64,000 nucleotides of DNA, taken from NCBI GenBank assembly GCA_947169115.1, contig CAMVOK010000001.1:186001-250000 (forward strand), given 5' to 3'. The stretch comes from an uncultured Prevotellaceae bacterium. Its GTDB lineage: Bacteria; Bacteroidota; Bacteroidia; Bacteroidales; Bacteroidaceae. Positions 1-7,213 of this stretch are shown in pieces. Each line of letters opens with the position of its first letter. The first letter of the stretch is position 1. The position numbers were made by a program, and so were the translations under genes. A model generated the notes under the pieces. It was not told the origin of the DNA. It saw only the letters and a program-made list of their open reading frames with translations, and did no database searches.

Positions 1-1014
1 TCCACCGATGCCCAGGTCGTCACGCTCGGGTATAATATGGTGGAGGGTGGAGAGAGGAGAGTGGAGAGAGGATACATTTTCTCCCTGGGAATTATCTCCC
101 TGGGAATTATTTTGAACTGATTCATGATTTCTCTCTCCCCTCTCCTCTCTCCTCTCTCCTCTACATAAAGCGTCCAGCACCTCCGTTGTCCCGTCCGTCG
201 AATGGTTGTCGATGACAATAACGTTGAAGGGGAATGTGGTTTCCTGCGAGAGAGCAGAGCGCACGGCATCCTCGATAGTGCGAACACGGTTGCGCACAGG
301 GATGATAACGCTGGCCTCTACAGGCATTTCCTCTCGGTCAAGTATAATTTGGTTATATTCGCCGGCTGCCATGTAGGCATTTATGTGGCGTAGATGCCGG
401 GTGACGGCACGTTCCATCTCCACTTGCCGTGCTCGGTTTTGGGGATCGACATAGTCGAATTGTTTTTGTCCGCTCAGACGGGTGTCGGTCTCAACTTCTG
501 TATAGAGATATTCGTTTACATGCAGAGGCAGACATTCTTGACTTAGAAAGAGTCGTAGGTCGTATAGTCCGGCATGTTGGTAGGGATGTACCATTTCTTG
601 TTGGAAATATCGTTTCAGCCCTTCCGTGCGAATGAGAAGTAGCGAGCCCATAGCAAAGTCATCGCGCACAGATCCCAGTTGATAATCAATGAGGGGACGG
701 CGCTCACGACTGCCGTCGGGGAGCATGGTGTAGTGGTCGGAATAAAGAAGCGAGGCTCCGCTGTCGTCGGCAATAGTAACCAGACGGGTGAGAGCCTCAT
801 AACCCAGTTGCAGGGGCCATGTCTTTGTGTATATCAAAGTGTAGCGTGCCTGAGTCAGATTGGCAATCTCACTTAAAGCACGTGTAGAGAATGGAGGTTC
901 TTGGATGAAGTGTATTTTGTTGACATTCGAGTCGTTACGTAGTTGATTGACGGTGGTTTCTACCTGCGCTTCACTTTCGTAGGGAATGAAGCAATCGATG
1001 ATGGAATGAGTCAT
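1..1014 (-). CDS. Family 2 glycosyltransferase, 5' portion only (runs off left edge)
   Basis: This frame is open from an ATG at 1014 to the window edge (338 codons), so the ORF track omits it. The N-terminal part (MTHSIIDCFIPYESEAQ) looks like a degenerate GT-A fold. Around residue 235 a second, canonical GT2 start appears (EASVIIPVRNRVRTIEDAV, then VIVIDNHSTDGT), so the protein probably has two tandem GT2-like domains. It should transfer a sugar from a nucleotide donor onto a surface glycan; donor and acceptor cannot be read. Between VLDAL and IIPERDDLGIGG sits a charged, low-complexity stretch of about 45 residues encoded by a purine/pyrimidine-rich repeat, not expected in this fold. A -7-like TAAATTTG lies at 1033-1040 on the minus strand. 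Confidence 0.82.
   Translation of the reverse strand, partial: MTHSIIDCFIPYESEAQVETTVNQLRNDSNVNKIHFIQEPPFSTRALSEIANLTQARYTLIYTKTWPLQLGYEALTRLVTIADDSGASLLYSDHYTMLPDGSRERRPLIDYQLGSVRDDFAMGSLLLIRTEGLKRYFQQEMVHPYQHAGLYDLRLFLSQECLPLHVNEYLYTEVETDTRLSGQKQFDYVDPQNRARQVEMERAVTRHLRHINAYMAAGEYNQIILDREEMPVEASVIIPVRNRVRTIEDAVRSALSQETTFPFNVIVIDNHSTDGTTEVLDALCRGERREERGERNHESVQNNSQGDNSQGENVSSLHSPLSTLHHIIPERDDLGIGG
41..163. repeat. GA/CT-rich inverted repeat with a 15-bp tandem duplication, inside the glycosyltransferase gene
   Basis: GGAGAG-rich sequence at about 41-72 faces its complement, CTCTCC-rich sequence, at about 130-163. Between them TCTCCCTGGGAATTA occurs twice in tandem (80-94 and 95-109). The block is in frame with the glycosyltransferase and has no stop in that frame. 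It resembles an intergenic spacer repeat that has ended up inside a gene. Confidence 0.8.
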
Positions 1015-1132
1015 ATCTTTGTTGTTTTCCTGCAAATTTACAGAAAAAGCAGGAAAGAATAAGGATTTTCTCTCATTTTTTTGTAACTTTGGATAAGTTA
1101 CTCCGTCTCGGTAAAAAAACAAACGTATTTGT

Positions 1133-1163
1133 TTTGTTCTGCGCTCGACTTTTCGTAACTTTG
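1133..1163 (+). promoter_or_regulatory. Bacteroidetes-type promoter of the rhamnose operon
   Basis: TTTG (1133-1136), a 19-nt spacer, then TAACTTTG (1156-1163) fits the Bacteroidetes consensus TTTG-N19-21-TAnnTTTG. The predicted start of transcription lies about 20 nt before the rhaB start codon. Confidence 0.75.
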
Positions 1164-1188
1164 CTATCGTGAGTAAAATGAATCGCTA

Positions 1189-2691
1189 ATGATGAAAAAG
1201 TATTTTTTAGCTGTAGATCTTGGTGCTACCAGTGGACGCACGGTGTTGTCGTCTTTCGATGGGGAGCGAGTTTTCATGCGTGAGTTCACGCGTTTCCGTA
1301 ATCCCCAGATACCTATTTCCGGACATCTTTTCTGGAATCTGCCTCATCTTTACAACGAGATTCTTGTTGCACTTCGACAAGTGGCTGAGGAGGGTATTAC
1401 ACTGACAAGTATTGGAATTGATACGTGGGGTGTGGATGTGGCCTTCTTTGGAAAGGATGGTCAACTGTTAGGCTTGCCTTACTGCTATCGTGACAGTCAT
1501 ACAGACGGAGCGGTGGAACGTTTCTTTCAAGAATACATGCCAGCCCGGGAATTATATGACCGTACCGGTATTCAGTTTATGCCTTTCAACACCCTGTTCC
1601 AGCTCGAAACGCTACGCCGTAATGGGTGCACCGCCCTTGATGTGGCTGAAAAGATACTTTTCATTCCAGATGCTCTCACATATATGCTCACGGGCAAAAA
1701 CGTCTGTGAATACACCATCCTGAGCACCAGCCAGATGCTCAACCCACAAACGGGCGACATTGACGAGGACCTGTTGGGTACGTTGCGACTGGGTCGCAAC
1801 AAACTGGGTACCCTCGTCCAGCCTGGCCACTGCGCTGGCACCCTTACTCCACAAGTCCAGACCGCTACGGGGCTTGGTCCTGTGCCCGTGGTCTGTGTAG
1901 CAGGACATGACACGGCTTCGGCCGTAGCAGCTGTGCCTGCGGAGGATGAGGATTATGCTTACCTGTCCTGTGGAACATGGTCACTTCTGGGCATTGAGAG
2001 CCGTCACGCCATCATTAATGATAAGAGTTTTGAACATAATTTCACCAATGAGGGTGGATTGGACGGTACGACACGTTTCCTGAAGAACATCTGCGGACTA
2101 TGGCTCTTTGAGAATTGCCGCCGCGAGTTTAGCCAAATGGTAAATGGTAAATGGTCTAATGGTCAATGTACTGATATCCCACAGGATGTAAACGAACTGA
2201 ATGCCCTGTGTCACACCTCGTCGTATGACGGACTTATTCAGCCTGACGACCCAATGTTTGCCCATCCCGACAGCATGACTGCAGCCATACGTCGGTTCTG
2301 CAATCTGACCAACCAACCGGAACCAGAGTGCGCCGCCGACTATGTGCGTTGTATCTTCCGCTCGTTGGCACTCCGGTATCGTCAGATATTGGAAATCCTC
2401 GATGAAATGGCTGATTTCAATATCCGGAAACTCCATGTCATTGGTGGAGGTTCGTTGAACGTCCATTTGATGCAGATGACAGCCGATGCAACGGGATTAC
2501 CTGTCATTGCAGGGCCTGCCGAAGGTACGGCATTGGGTAATACTATGGTTCAGGTACGTACTGCTGGAGGAGTAGGTTCGCTGGCAGACATGCGTCGCAT
2601 TGTTGCAAAGAGTGTGGAACTGAAGACTTACATGCCCAACCATACCCCCGAGTGGGATGCTGCCTATGAGCGGTTCCTGGGCTTGGCGTGA
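1189..2691 (+). CDS. rhaB: Rhamnulokinase (FGGY family)
   Basis: Phosphorylates L-rhamnulose to L-rhamnulose-1-phosphate with ATP in the cytoplasm. At 500 residues it has the usual FGGY kinase length. It begins with the family's phosphate loop (FLAVDLGATSGRT), has the GIDTWGVD segment with the catalytic Asp near residue 85, the AGHDTASAVAAVP and SCGTWSLLG segments, and the ATP-site HVIGGGS near residue 425. The sequence closely follows characterised Bacteroides rhamnulokinases as I recall them. The start could be either of two adjacent ATGs. First gene of the rhamnose operon, behind a good promoter. Confidence 0.93.
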   Translation: MMKKYFLAVDLGATSGRTVLSSFDGERVFMREFTRFRNPQIPISGHLFWNLPHLYNEILVALRQVAEEGITLTSIGIDTWGVDVAFFGKDGQLLGLPYCYRDSHTDGAVERFFQEYMPARELYDRTGIQFMPFNTLFQLETLRRNGCTALDVAEKILFIPDALTYMLTGKNVCEYTILSTSQMLNPQTGDIDEDLLGTLRLGRNKLGTLVQPGHCAGTLTPQVQTATGLGPVPVVCVAGHDTASAVAAVPAEDEDYAYLSCGTWSLLGIESRHAIINDKSFEHNFTNEGGLDGTTRFLKNICGLWLFENCRREFSQMVNGKWSNGQCTDIPQDVNELNALCHTSSYDGLIQPDDPMFAHPDSMTAAIRRFCNLTNQPEPECAADYVRCIFRSLALRYRQILEILDEMADFNIRKLHVIGGGSLNVHLMQMTADATGLPVIAGPAEGTALGNTMVQVRTAGGVGSLADMRRIVAKSVELKTYMPNHTPEWDAAYERFLGLA

Positions 2692-2772
2692 AGATTTGTT
2701 TTTTTCCTTGCGTCGCTCCGTCCTCCCATTATTCCGAATATCTGAAACAATAAATCTAATAATATCAACATT

Positions 2773-4203
2773 ATGAGTAAACCATTAGTTGAAACCAAAG
2801 CCCGTGTGGGGGTGTTCTCCATAGCCCTGCAGGCTTATCTGCCCCAGTTTCCCCAGCTTGTGCCCGAATTCGAGGCCCAGTATGAAGCATTCAAGCAAAC
2901 CTTGCCCGACACGATAGAACTCGTGGACGGTGGTATGGTCACCACCAAGGAACAGTCGATGGCCGCCGGTGACAAGTTTCGTGCAGCCGACGTCGATCTC
3001 GTCATCCTGCAGATGCTCACTTACTGTACCTCCTACAATATGTTGCCCGCCGTGCGCGACCTGGACGTGCCCGTGATTATCGTGAACGTGCAGAAGAAAC
3101 TGGCTCCCGACTATGCCAAGACCGACATACCTACATGGCTGGGTGAACTTTATGCCTGCGGTGCCATCGGTGAGATGGTGGCTGACCTGAACCGTGCCGG
3201 CAAGCGCTCGGCCGTCATCACTGGTGTGGTGGAAGGCGGTGACCCCGAGGTACAGCGCGAAATAGACGACTGGTGTCGCGCCGCTCAGGTACGCCGCCGT
3301 TTCCGCGATACCAACATTGCCCAGATAGGCCGTCCCTATCCCGGCATGATGGACCTGTACATCGACGAAACTAATCTCTACCACCGCATGTTTGTCTATA
3401 CCAAGCAGTTCGATTGGGAGAAGATGTGGGCCATTGCCGACAATATTACTGACGAAGCGGCCATTCGCCAGAAAGCTGAGGACATATTGGCTACGTTCGA
3501 CATCGAAGGCGGCGGCACCGTGGAGAAGGTGTGGGACATGGCCAAGTATGTGGTAGCATTCGAACAGTGGGTGAAGGACGAACGTCTGGGCATGATAGCC
3601 TCCCACTATGACGGCTTTGCCCAGGGTGTGGCAGGGAAACTCGACTCCATGCTCATCCCGGCTTTCTCCATGCTCATCAAGCAGCACACGGCCTGCGCTG
3701 TGGAGGGCGACATGAAGGTGGCCATGGCCATGAGCATTTTGAAGACCATTAGCGGCACAGGTACGCTGGCCGAGATGTACTCGATAGACTTCCCGAAGGA
3801 CATCTGCATCATCGGTCACTCCGGCTCGGGCGACTTCGATATCTCGCAGGCTCGCAAGCCGACGATGAAGATTGTGCCTGTGTTCCACGGAAAGAGCGGC
3901 GGTGGCTACCTCACGCAGTTCTATCCCCCTACGGGTCCCGTCACCTACCTGGCCATCACGCAGGACAAGAACGGTGTGTTCAAGTTTGTCGTAGCCGAGG
4001 GCGTGAACGAGGAGGGTCCCATCTTCATGTTTGGCGATACCAACATGCGCACCAAGTTCTCGCTGCCCTGTCGCGAGTTCGTGAACAAGTGGAGCGAGAC
4101 CGGACCTACTCATCACATGGCAGCCGCCGTGGGGCATCACATCGACACCCTGCTGAAGGTGGCCAAGATCTTCAATATTGAGTGTGAGGTCGTGTGCCGC
4201 TGA
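2773..4203 (+). CDS. L-arabinose/L-fucose isomerase-family protein, probable rhamnose-pathway isomerase
   Basis: Its 476 residues have the layout of the AraA/FucI ketol-isomerase fold, not of the TIM-barrel rhamnose isomerase RhaA: an N-terminal Rossmann-like part (VDLVILQMLTYCTSYN), AVITGVVEGGD in the middle, then EGDMKVAMAMSIL, IIGHSGSGDFDIS and C-terminal THHMAAAVGHH. By comparison with E. coli AraA, the metal-binding Glu333, His350 and His450 appear to have counterparts, but the Glu306 position falls in HYDG and is not an obvious Glu. It lies between rhaB and a sugar permease with rhaD and rhaM downstream, so I infer it converts L-rhamnose to L-rhamnulose. True arabinose or fucose isomerase activity is the alternative. 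Confidence 0.8.
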   Translation: MSKPLVETKARVGVFSIALQAYLPQFPQLVPEFEAQYEAFKQTLPDTIELVDGGMVTTKEQSMAAGDKFRAADVDLVILQMLTYCTSYNMLPAVRDLDVPVIIVNVQKKLAPDYAKTDIPTWLGELYACGAIGEMVADLNRAGKRSAVITGVVEGGDPEVQREIDDWCRAAQVRRRFRDTNIAQIGRPYPGMMDLYIDETNLYHRMFVYTKQFDWEKMWAIADNITDEAAIRQKAEDILATFDIEGGGTVEKVWDMAKYVVAFEQWVKDERLGMIASHYDGFAQGVAGKLDSMLIPAFSMLIKQHTACAVEGDMKVAMAMSILKTISGTGTLAEMYSIDFPKDICIIGHSGSGDFDISQARKPTMKIVPVFHGKSGGGYLTQFYPPTGPVTYLAITQDKNGVFKFVVAEGVNEEGPIFMFGDTNMRTKFSLPCREFVNKWSETGPTHHMAAAVGHHIDTLLKVAKIFNIECEVVCR

Positions 4204-4240
4204 GAATTTGTCATAACGAGATTATGTAATAACGACAAGA

Positions 4241-5566
4241 ATGGCTAAAAAAGGAAGTTTGAAAAGCACCCTGGCGGTGTCTCTCAACAACTATCTCGAT
4301 GCGGGTGCCATTGTAGCAGGAGCCAGCGGCATAACGCTATGGAAAAACTACTTAGGACTGAGTGAAATGCACCTTGGTTGGCTCAATGCCATCAGTGCCA
4401 ACGCTTTGGGAGCTGCCATCGGTGCCATCATCGGCGGTTTTCTTGCCGACAGGTTCGGACGCAAGTTTATCTTCACGTACAACCTGTTGGTGTACATGTT
4501 GGGAGTGTTGATAATCATGTTTTCTGTCAATTTCCCGATGTTGCTCTGCGGTTTCCTCATTACTGGCATATCTGTTGGCGTAGGTGTGCCAGCTTCGTGG
4601 ACATACATATCCGAGAGTTCGGAGGTTAACAACCGTGGGCGCAATATCTGCATCTCTCAGATGTCATGGGGTGTAGGCCCTATGGTGATTCTACTTTTTG
4701 GTATGTTCTTTGCTCCTGGTGGATATCTGTATGATATAGTAGAATCGTTGGCTCACACTGTTATTGGTGCAGATGCAGCTATTGCAGCCGTAGAGGTATT
4801 CAGTTCTCGTGTGGTTTTCTTTACCCTCTTTGTTGTTGCTTTCATTGCTTGGAACCTGCAACGCCAACTGGAGGAAAGTGCCGAGTTTAAAGCAAACAAG
4901 GAGGAGAAGAAGAGTGGCATTGTGGAAAACATCAAAGTGTTGTTTACCAACAAGATTGCAGTTAAAACTGTTGCGTTCCTTGCCATCATCTACCTCACAT
5001 GGAACCTTGTGGCCTCTGTGATGGGTTTCTTCCTGCCTCATATTTATGAGACGGCTGGTGGCGTAAGTAACGAGCAGGCTAACTGGCTGAGTTGTGTCCT
5101 GTGGTTCTGCACTGTTGTTACCACGGCAGTTCTTTCTAAGTATATAGACCGCACAAGTCATAAGTTCATATATGTACTTGGTCTGCTCATAGCCATATCA
5201 CCTTGGGCTATGGTTGTCAGTACAGGTATCGGCAGTACGACCTCTCTTTGGGCCTTTGCAATACTGTGGGGTATCGAAGGAGGTCTGAGTGTACAGATAT
5301 TTTATGCACTGTGGGGCAGTGAGCTGTTCCCTGCAAAGTTTCGTGCTGGTGCCCAAGGCTTGATGTTCTTCCTTGTTCGGGGCTTGTCAGCAGTATGGGG
5401 ACTTGTCTTCACCTACATCTACGGTGAAAATGGTGAGGGCTTCACCCTTGCTGCATGGTGCATGATTGTTCTGCTGTTGCTCTCCCTCATCGTAGGTGTG
5501 ATAGGTGCTCCCAACACACGGGGAAAATCGCTGGAGCAAATCACGATGGAAAGATATGGGGAATAG
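4241..5566 (+). CDS. MFS sugar transporter, probable L-rhamnose permease
   Basis: A 441-residue inner-membrane protein with about 12 hydrophobic segments. It has the major facilitator signature between helices 2 and 3 (GGFLADRFGRKF) and a sugar-porter-like WTYISESS after helix 4. The second half carries WGSELFPAKFRAGAQG, typical of the metabolite/sugar porter branch. Its place in the rhamnose operon suggests proton-coupled rhamnose uptake. It is not the RhaT-type (drug/metabolite superfamily) permease used in the Bacteroides thetaiotaomicron rhamnose locus. Substrate is inferred from context only. The stop codon lies at the edge of a GC-rich repeat. Confidence 0.82.
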   Translation: MAKKGSLKSTLAVSLNNYLDAGAIVAGASGITLWKNYLGLSEMHLGWLNAISANALGAAIGAIIGGFLADRFGRKFIFTYNLLVYMLGVLIIMFSVNFPMLLCGFLITGISVGVGVPASWTYISESSEVNNRGRNICISQMSWGVGPMVILLFGMFFAPGGYLYDIVESLAHTVIGADAAIAAVEVFSSRVVFFTLFVVAFIAWNLQRQLEESAEFKANKEEKKSGIVENIKVLFTNKIAVKTVAFLAIIYLTWNLVASVMGFFLPHIYETAGGVSNEQANWLSCVLWFCTVVTTAVLSKYIDRTSHKFIYVLGLLIAISPWAMVVSTGIGSTTSLWAFAILWGIEGGLSVQIFYALWGSELFPAKFRAGAQGLMFFLVRGLSAVWGLVFTYIYGENGEGFTLAAWCMIVLLLLSLIVGVIGAPNTRGKSLEQITMERYGE

Positions 5567-5607
5567 CCCCTACCCCTTAACCCTCCCCGAGGGGAGGGAG
5601 TATATAC
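5565..5607 (-). repeat. GC-rich REP-like element, copy a (minus orientation)
   Basis: Contains CCCTCCCCGAGGGGAGGG, itself palindromic, and ends in GTATATACTCCC read on the minus strand. Members share the form GTATATACTCCC, a short palindrome, then a G/T-rich tail ending GGGT or GGGGCT. It is inverted relative to the copy at 5685-5724, about 77 bp away, and touches the stop codon of the MFS gene. Confidence 0.75.
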
Positions 5608-5655
5608 ACACATAAAGAATCATAAAAGATAATAAACATCTAAATCTATTTTATA

Positions 5656-6528
5656 ATGAATATCACACAATCTTCAAACGCAACTACTCCCCTCCATCGG
5701 GAGGGGCAGGGGGGTGGGGTCTCTATATTGGAAGGCCGCCCCGCACTGAGGGCTGAAGTAGAAAAAGTGGCCGAAGTGGCTGGATACCTCTGGCAAAAGG
5801 GATGGGCCGAAAGAAACGGTGGCAACATCACCGTGAACGTAACAGAATATATCGACGATGAGGTACGTCAGATGCCAGCTATTGGTCCTGTGACCCCCAT
5901 CGGACTAACCTTGCCCCACCTGAAAGGGTGTTACTTCTATTGTAAGGGAACGAACATGCGTATGCGCGACCTTGCCCGTCGTCCGATGGAGAACGGCAGC
6001 ATCATCCGCATCCTCGATGATTGTGCTTCATATGAGATGATAGCCGACAATCCTGTGCGTCCTACCTCGGAACTGCCCAGTCATTTGGCTGTACACAATT
6101 ATCTTTTGGCAAAGGGTTCGCCCTATCGTGCCTCCGTACACACCCATCCCATCGAGCTCGTGGCTTTGACCCACAGCCAGAAGTGGATGAATAAGGATGT
6201 GGCCACACGTATGCTCTGGTCGATGATTCCCGAAACGAAGGCTTTCTGTCCTCGTGGCTTGGGTATGGTGCCCTACATGCTGCCCAGTAGCACAGAACTG
6301 GCCGAGGCTACCATCCGCACCATTGACGACGATTACGATGTAGTGATGTGGGAAAAACACGGTGTTTTTGCCGTTGATGTTGATGTAATGGCTGCCTTCG
6401 ACCAAATTGATGTCCTCAACAAGAGTGCACTCATCTACATCCAGAGTCGTGCTCTCGGCCACGAGCCAGAAGGTATGAGCGACGAACAAATGGCAGAAAT
6501 GAGTCGTGCGTTTAATCTTCCGAAATAA
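5656..6528 (+). CDS. rhaD: Rhamnulose-1-phosphate aldolase with a repeat-derived N-terminal segment
   Basis: Class II (zinc) aldolase that splits L-rhamnulose-1-phosphate into dihydroxyacetone phosphate and L-lactaldehyde. Family marks are KGWAERNGGNI near residue 50, PTSELPSHLAVH near 140, the metal-binding HTHPIE near 160, and WEKHGVF near 235. Length is 290 residues. The open reading frame starts MNITQSSNA, then residues of about 10-22 (TTPLHREGQGGGV) are encoded by a GC-rich repeat, after which the conserved SILEGRPALRAEVEKVAEVAG begins. The spacer upstream holds a second, inverted copy of the same repeat, so the start codon lies in the loop of a possible hairpin. Confidence 0.93.
   Translation: MNITQSSNATTPLHREGQGGGVSILEGRPALRAEVEKVAEVAGYLWQKGWAERNGGNITVNVTEYIDDEVRQMPAIGPVTPIGLTLPHLKGCYFYCKGTNMRMRDLARRPMENGSIIRILDDCASYEMIADNPVRPTSELPSHLAVHNYLLAKGSPYRASVHTHPIELVALTHSQKWMNKDVATRMLWSMIPETKAFCPRGLGMVPYMLPSSTELAEATIRTIDDDYDVVMWEKHGVFAVDVDVMAAFDQIDVLNKSALIYIQSRALGHEPEGMSDEQMAEMSRAFNLPK
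5685..5724 (+). repeat. GC-rich REP-like element, copy b, inside rhaD
   Basis: TACTCCCCTCC, ATCG, GGAGGGG, then a G/T-rich tail ending in GTCTCT. It is translated as part of RhaD, just after the first nine or so codons, and is inverted relative to copy a. Confidence 0.75.
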
Positions 6529-6540
6529 TATAACAGAATG

Positions 6541-6676
6541 GAAGGGAAGTTAAAGGGGAGTTAAAAGGACGATAGTATTAGACTGGGTAAAACGCCCTAC
6601 AAAAGTGTCGTCCCTTTAACTTCCAAGGCCTGAAAGGCCGATAACTTCCCTTTAACTTCCTTTTAACTCCTTTTTA
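6541..6676. repeat. Dispersed repeat, copy A, between rhaD and rhaM
   Basis: Built from GGGAAGTTAAAGG-type units that recur inverted at the right end (TAACTTCCCTTTAACTTCC). A central core contains GTATTAGACTGG and later GTCGTCC. The right arm, read in reverse, matches the left arm of the element between xylB and xylA (GGGAAGTTATCGGCCTT). The 152-bp rhaD-rhaM spacer is almost wholly this element. Confidence 0.75.
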
Positions 6677-6680
6677 CACC

Positions 6681-6998
6681 ATGAAACGCTTTGCATTCAA
6701 GATGTTCCTCAAGCCTGGCTTTGAGGATGAGTACCAGAGACGGCATGCCGCCATCTGGCCAGAACTGAAACAAATGATTAAGGACCAGGGTGTGGGCAAC
6801 TACAGTATCTACTGGGACCGCGACACCAACATTCTTTTCGCTTATCAGGAATGTTCGGGTGAAGGGAACTCGCAGGATACCACTCAGGTAGATCCCATCA
6901 CCCAACGCTGGTGGGACATGATGGCCGACATAATGGAGACGAATCCCGACAATTCGCCTGTCACCATCCCCCTGCCCGAACTCTTCCACATGGATTAA
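6681..6998 (+). CDS. rhaM: L-rhamnose mutarotase
   Basis: Interconverts the alpha and beta anomers of L-rhamnose so that the isomerase is supplied with the form it uses. It has 105 residues, the normal length. Hallmarks are EYQRRHAAIWPEL near residue 18 with the catalytic His, NYSIYWD near 41, QRWWDMM near 75 and NPDNSP near 88. It is the last gene of the rhamnose operon, followed by a terminator. Its presence is the strongest sign that the operon is for rhamnose and not for fucose or arabinose. Confidence 0.95.
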   Translation: MKRFAFKMFLKPGFEDEYQRRHAAIWPELKQMIKDQGVGNYSIYWDRDTNILFAYQECSGEGNSQDTTQVDPITQRWWDMMADIMETNPDNSPVTIPLPELFHMD

Positions 6999-7017
6999 CT
7001 TTATTCCTCATGTACGA

Positions 7018-7055
7018 AACAGGGATGGTCACATTGTGCGACCTTCCCTGTTTTT
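7018..7055 (+). terminator. Intrinsic terminator after the rhamnose operon
   Basis: AACAGGGATGGTC pairs with GACCTTCCCTGTT across a 9-nt loop with one internal mismatch, and a T run follows. Confidence 0.8.
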
Positions 7056-7148
7056 GTATTATATAGTCTTGGACTGGAATTCAAGGTTTTACTTATTCAG
7101 TAGTTATCGGAGATGAGAGACTTCCTGTGGAAAAATCTTTGGTGATGG

Positions 7149-7180
7149 TTTGCTCATGCCATATTTTATATTTACCTTTG
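7149..7180 (+). promoter_or_regulatory. Promoter of the Y-family polymerase gene
   Basis: TTTG (7149-7152), a 20-nt spacer, TACCTTTG (7173-7180). Transcription would begin near 7187, shortly before GGAG at 7203 and the GTG start at 7214, which supports that start. No SOS-box-like palindrome is obvious. Confidence 0.75.
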
Positions 7181-7213
7181 TCTTGTATAGATGTATATTT
7201 GAAGGAGACATAA

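Noticed and set aside
2785-4140. 451-codon ORF on the minus strand, opposite the isomerase gene
   Set aside because: It is the mirror frame of a strongly codon-biased real gene; its His/Gly-rich sequence has no domain, and the plus-strand gene is certain.
5656-5760. Idea that the rhaD N-terminus is mis-called and translation starts after the repeat
   Set aside because: No ATG, GTG or TTG with a ribosome-binding site was found between the repeat and the conserved EGRPALRAEV; the MNITQS start resembles the family, so the longer form is kept.
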